A model generated the notes under the pieces. It was not told the DNA's origin. It ran no database searches and saw only the letters and a list, made by a program, of their open reading frames with translations. This document shows positions 60,322 through 64,000 of a stretch of DNA of 64,000 bases, one piece after another. Every line of letters begins with the position of its first letter. Positions within the stretch are counted from its first letter, which is position 1. The stretch comes from Anagrus nilaparvatae (Eukaryota > Arthropoda > Insecta > Hymenoptera > Mymaridae): the NCBI GenBank assembly GCA_022575985.1, contig JAKSXM010000123.1:62001-126000 (forward strand), written 5' to 3'. Both the position numbers and the translations under genes were made by a program.

Positions 60322-61527
60322 AAATTCATACGTATGAAGATAAGTATCAGCCTGTATTTTGAAAATTTACGTGAGAAGTCTAAATTCAATTTGTATAAAA
60401 ATTTAGAAAACGATGTTTTTAATTATTGTATAAACATATAAGGATGAAGAAAGAAAAAAAAATTCCGCTGTAAAAATGGGCAAGTAAATTTTCAATTTGA
60501 ATATTTTGTAGATAATTTCGAGGGTGGTTATAATAGTCCATTCGAATTAATGGGAAAATCCTAAAAATCCAGAAATTTTTTGTCCATCAGATTTTTTGCA
60601 TGAAGCTTCAGTTTAAGGTAAACAGAACCGGAAAATTACTACCCGTACGCATGAGAGGTGGTGGAATTTATGCAGGATTTTGGGTTATTTTGACAAAAGA
60701 ATTTCATCAAAAAGTGTCTTATTTCCTACGCTAATATCAAATAATTTCATAAAATATTTATAAATTTAAATATTGAGGAAAAAATTTATATCTATGGGGG
60801 TTTTAATGATCACTGAAATCAAATATAATGAGAAAATTGGTAAAATTATTTTTTCTGTACAGTAGCCACAAAAGTAAGATATTTTAATTTTTTTTAATTT
60901 GGGCCATTCTTTACTTTTCTGGACATGAGCCGTAAATATATACTATTAATTTATCAATATTTTTGCTAATATTATATGCTCGAAGGACATTTTCAATTTT
61001 CGGTGTATAATTAACAATTTAATCAGCAATAAAGAAACGGCTCTGATTACATTTTTTGTGATATATTCGTTTTTACTAAAAGAAGGAACGACTTTTTTTA
61101 ACTTCTTCGTCATAGCAAGTGGGTGTTTTTGTCGAAAAATTTTTATCGGCAGTAACGGGTAAAATATAAAGCGGAATTAAAAATATAACTAGACAAAGAA
61201 TTTGTGCATAAAACAAATTGTCTTATAGAATTTGTAATCTACTTTAAAATTAAATCCAGCAATATTTAAAGAAGATAAAATTTCCGCAATATTCCCAGAC
61301 GTCAAAATGGTTTTTTTGTTATACGTTACATGAATTATTTAAATTTCTAACACTCAACAAAATGTAAAATTTTGATTCGTATCTTTGGACTTTGTTATTT
61401 TCCCTCTCTAAATTGGAAATATGTATATTTTTCAATTTCTGGGTTAATAAATTTTTGCTTTTTAAAATGTGATTAAAGGTACATGGAGATAAATAATGAT
61501 TAATATTGAACATGTAAAATAAAACGT
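60322..61527. other. Degraded coding-like remnants
   Basis: About 60480-60735 holds short plus-strand segments in different frames with protein-like composition: VNFQFEYFVDNFEGGYNSPF, NPKNPEIFCPSDFLHEASV and LLPVRMRGGGIYAGFWVILT. Frame changes and stops separate them. No family is recognised. The motif at 60901-60931 is shared with 38454-38484. Confidence 0.4.
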
Positions 61528-62045
61528 TCAATTTTTTTGTTTCTTACTCGTTTGCAAAATCATACAAAGTTTGGGCATGAAATTTAAAGAGGTAGGCATA
61601 TTATTGTCAATTATGCGTTTATTTGTACCGCTATTATTTGGTAACATATCAAAGTTAGCAAATTTGTTCATTTCGTTTAAAGCTTTTTTAACATTTTCCG
61701 CGGCTGTGGGGGATGGAGGTATTAATATTAAACTTCTTTGTTGTTGTGGTTGTTCAAGCGGATGAGAAACAATAATTTCAAGTAAAGGTTGTTGTTGGTG
61801 TTGTTCTGGCTCATTAATAAATTCAGTTAATAAAATATTTTTTTCCATGAACGCTTCGTTCTCCAAAACTAACGCAGATCGAGAATCTAAAGTGTTCCAC
61901 AAGTCTGCAAAAAAGTAACATACCTCTTTCTTGCTTACGTCTTTGTTTTTTTTTCAAGTCTCTATAAACGTTTTCCCAATACATTGCACAAAACGACTCT
62001 AAATACTCAAGCTTTTTATAAATTTTGTCCCTTTTGCTTGCAATT
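61528..62045 (-). pseudogene. Minus-strand Gln/Pro-rich coding remnant
   Basis: The frame 61902-61528 starts MWNTLDSRSALVLENEAFME, has a Gln-rich middle (EQHQQQP and PQQQRS) and ends in a Lys-rich tail. Just upstream, a different frame gives FCAMYWENVYRDLKKKQRRK. The two are joined by a 19-nt stretch with GT and AG ends, too short for an intron, so a frameshift is more likely. The product is unknown. Confidence 0.4.
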
Positions 62046-62386
62046 TTTTCTTTAATAAGAAATCTTACTACCTAAAACTCGTGATCCCCTCTCTCATGAC
62101 TTTTCTCGTCGAATTATTCGTTTTGTGATTTGACGCATCTGAGTCTATGTAAATGACGTCAGCGTTAATTTTGTTTTCTGTGTTCAGTGTAAACAAAGCA
62201 TTCTATCTCTAAAAAACTCATGTGACAATTTTTCGTCTAATTTATCCATATTTATTATCTTGAAATTGGAAAGGTTCTGGCCTGAGGTGCGTAGAACCGA
62301 AGGACAGTAATCAATATTTTCATTCAAATACGATATATATTTTTTTCTTGAGATAAATTTTTAAAATAAAAATAATAATGGTTTAT
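62046..62386. other. Non-coding spacer
   Basis: Nothing is recognised beyond scattered AT-rich sequence. Confidence 0.4.
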
Positions 62387-64000
62387 ATACATGAATTAAG
62401 TCACAGTTTTACCATCGTAAAAAGAGCTTTTCTATTATGCAGTTTTACTGTGATTAAACATGAAATATGATCTGAGGGGGTTGGCACGCTTCAGCGCGCA
62501 GGGGGCTTGCCTCCTAGTTTAATTAAATAATTTAACAAGTCATGTAAAAATTCAGATATCACCCCGTATAGCTAAAAAGTAAAAAAATGAATCTTCCCCA
62601 TCACGTTGGGTATTAGTTTCAGTTCTCGGATAAAAAGCCGCGTCTATTAAGTTTCTCTTTTCTAAAAATTTATAAGCAAAAGGATTTTAAAAAATATACC
62701 TAGATTCGGTATATTGTTGTATCATTCTTCCCAAATTGTTGGCAACCAAATCTACATCACGCGCTTTTAAATTAAGCTGTTCAAATATTTCATAAAACGG
62801 AACGAGTTTTAAATTTTTAGGATAACATTAATCTATTGAATCTTTTTTTTCCATAGATTTCTCTTTGTTTTTGTAAAGAAAAAGTTTGATTTATCAAAAA
62901 TTTTTCTAGTTCTAAACGAAGATTTTTCGTTTATTTTTTTCTCACCTATTATAGGAATGTCTTTTTTAATGCTGAGAGATCAGCGAATGTTTGATATGCT
63001 ATTTTAACAGCATCTGCTAATTTCTTTATTACTTGATCTCTTGGGTTATTTTCATATAGTTCATTAAAGCCTAAAGCTATTGCGTTTATTACTGACCCGG
63101 CTGAGCTTTAATACTTTTTCAAATGGCAATCTCTGGCAACGGGTCTTGGATTAGCCCCACTGCTATTTCATCATTAAGCTTTGGAGCTTCCAGGTTAGGT
63201 TTTTTTAACTTGTTGTGCAAAGAAGTTTACTTTCTCCTCTGTTGAGATGCCTTTTCTGCTCCAGCAAGTTATCCTGCTATACTATATCTATTACTATATC
63301 TTCTCTGTTGTTGGCAATAGCTTGCGGATTTTTCCCGAAGGCAAATTCCAACCAAGATTCCAACTCGTCAACTTCTCCGAATTACTTCGTTCACATCTTC
63401 TTAGAGGTATTCTGGGGGATATACTGGCTGTTCCTGTAGATGTTCTTCAGGAAACCAGTCATTAGCATCCTTGTCTCCCACATAATCATGTTCCTGGTTA
63501 GGCGGTTGAGGTTAGTCTAATAGGTCCTAACCGACCGAGTAACCGACACCATTAATCTGAAAAAGATTTTTAATAGAATTTTTAGTGATATAATTCTTAC
63601 CTAGAATAGCATTATCTGGATCTAGATCTTGTTGATAAATTAATTCATCTTGAAGTTCCTCATCCATAGGAAATTCTGAAGTATACATGAATTAAGTCTC
63701 AGTTTTACTGTGATTAAACATGAAATATGATCTGAAGGGATCGGCACACTTCAGCGCGCAGGGGGCTTGCCCCTTAATTTAATTAAATAATTTAGTAAAT
63801 CTTGTAAAATTCAGGAATTACCCCGTTAGCTAAAAAATAAAAAATGAATCTTCCCCATCACGTTGGGTATTAGTTTCAGTTCTCGGATAAAAAGCCGCGT
63901 CTATTAAGTTTCTCTTTTCTAAAAATTTATAAGCAAAAGGATTTTTAAAAATATAGATTCGGTATATTGTTGTATCATTCTTCCCAAATTGTTGGCAACC
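62387..64000 (-). mobile_element. 1.3-kb direct repeat with Gag-like fragments, running off the window
   Basis: 62387-62760 recurs at 63682-64000 with about 90% identity, each copy starting TATACATGAATTAAGT and containing CCATCACGTTGGGTATTAG. Between them, the minus strand carries broken segments: MDEELQDELIYQQDLDPDN, KGISTEEKVNFFAQQVKK, APKLNDEIAVGLIQDP, LGFNELYENNPRDQVIKKLA and FEQLNLKARDVDLVANNLGR. The order (acidic N-terminus, a WxxxGxS-type helix, APKLN, then helical blocks) recalls the Gag-like ORF of DIRS-type retroelements, from memory only. Frames shift often, so the copies are inactive. The second copy continues past the window. Confidence 0.5.

Overview
This is a eukaryotic, very AT-rich window, almost certainly from an insect. 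Genes are split by short introns (65-80 bp). Protein genes of animal type (a serpin, a Golgi SNARE, a Myb/SANT-domain protein) sit among non-LTR retrotransposons, a tRNA-derived SINE and many foldback or MITE-like elements. The base composition and repeat style would suit a parasitoid wasp or another small AT-rich insect genome, but the species cannot be fixed from this sequence alone.

Region by region. 0-10 kb is repeat territory: nested foldback elements (626-2774), a tandem duplication carrying a SINE with perfect 14-bp target duplications (3229-4059), one candidate terminal coding exon (4308-4481), a dead rearranged LINE (4885-5940) and a tandem array (7081-8160). 10-14.8 kb is mostly non-coding with MITEs. 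14.87-43.4 kb is one plus-strand serpin gene. 44.7-46.2 kb is a 1.5-kb foldback element whose arms are built from short palindromes. 46.86-56.04 kb is the ordinary gene cluster: a five-exon Myb/SANT-like gene (minus), membrin/GOSR2 (plus, intronless) and a three-exon DUF4781-like gene (minus). 56-64 kb holds decayed coding tracts and a 1.3-kb direct repeat with Gag-like fragments.

The centrepiece is the serpin. Seven constant exons (15046-16984) encode a signal peptide and the serpin body up to residue P8 of the reactive-centre loop. Fifteen alternative terminal exons follow over 23 kb, 14 intact and one decayed. All join in the same phase and all begin at P7, so each swaps the protease-specifying residues and the C-terminal strand. 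Predicted P1 residues include Arg, Arg, Lys, Tyr, Tyr, Phe, Phe, Leu and several small residues. One locus could therefore make inhibitors of trypsin-like, chymotrypsin-like and elastase-like proteases. This layout is established for Manduca serpin-1 and Drosophila Spn42Da (Spn4).

The array shows its own history. A block of exons was duplicated (B-C-D-E-pseudoI versus F-G-H-I), one copy was split by about 5 kb of nested retroelements, and the exon beyond that insertion has decayed. Conserved inverted repeats inside the array could pair in the pre-mRNA and may take part in exon choice.
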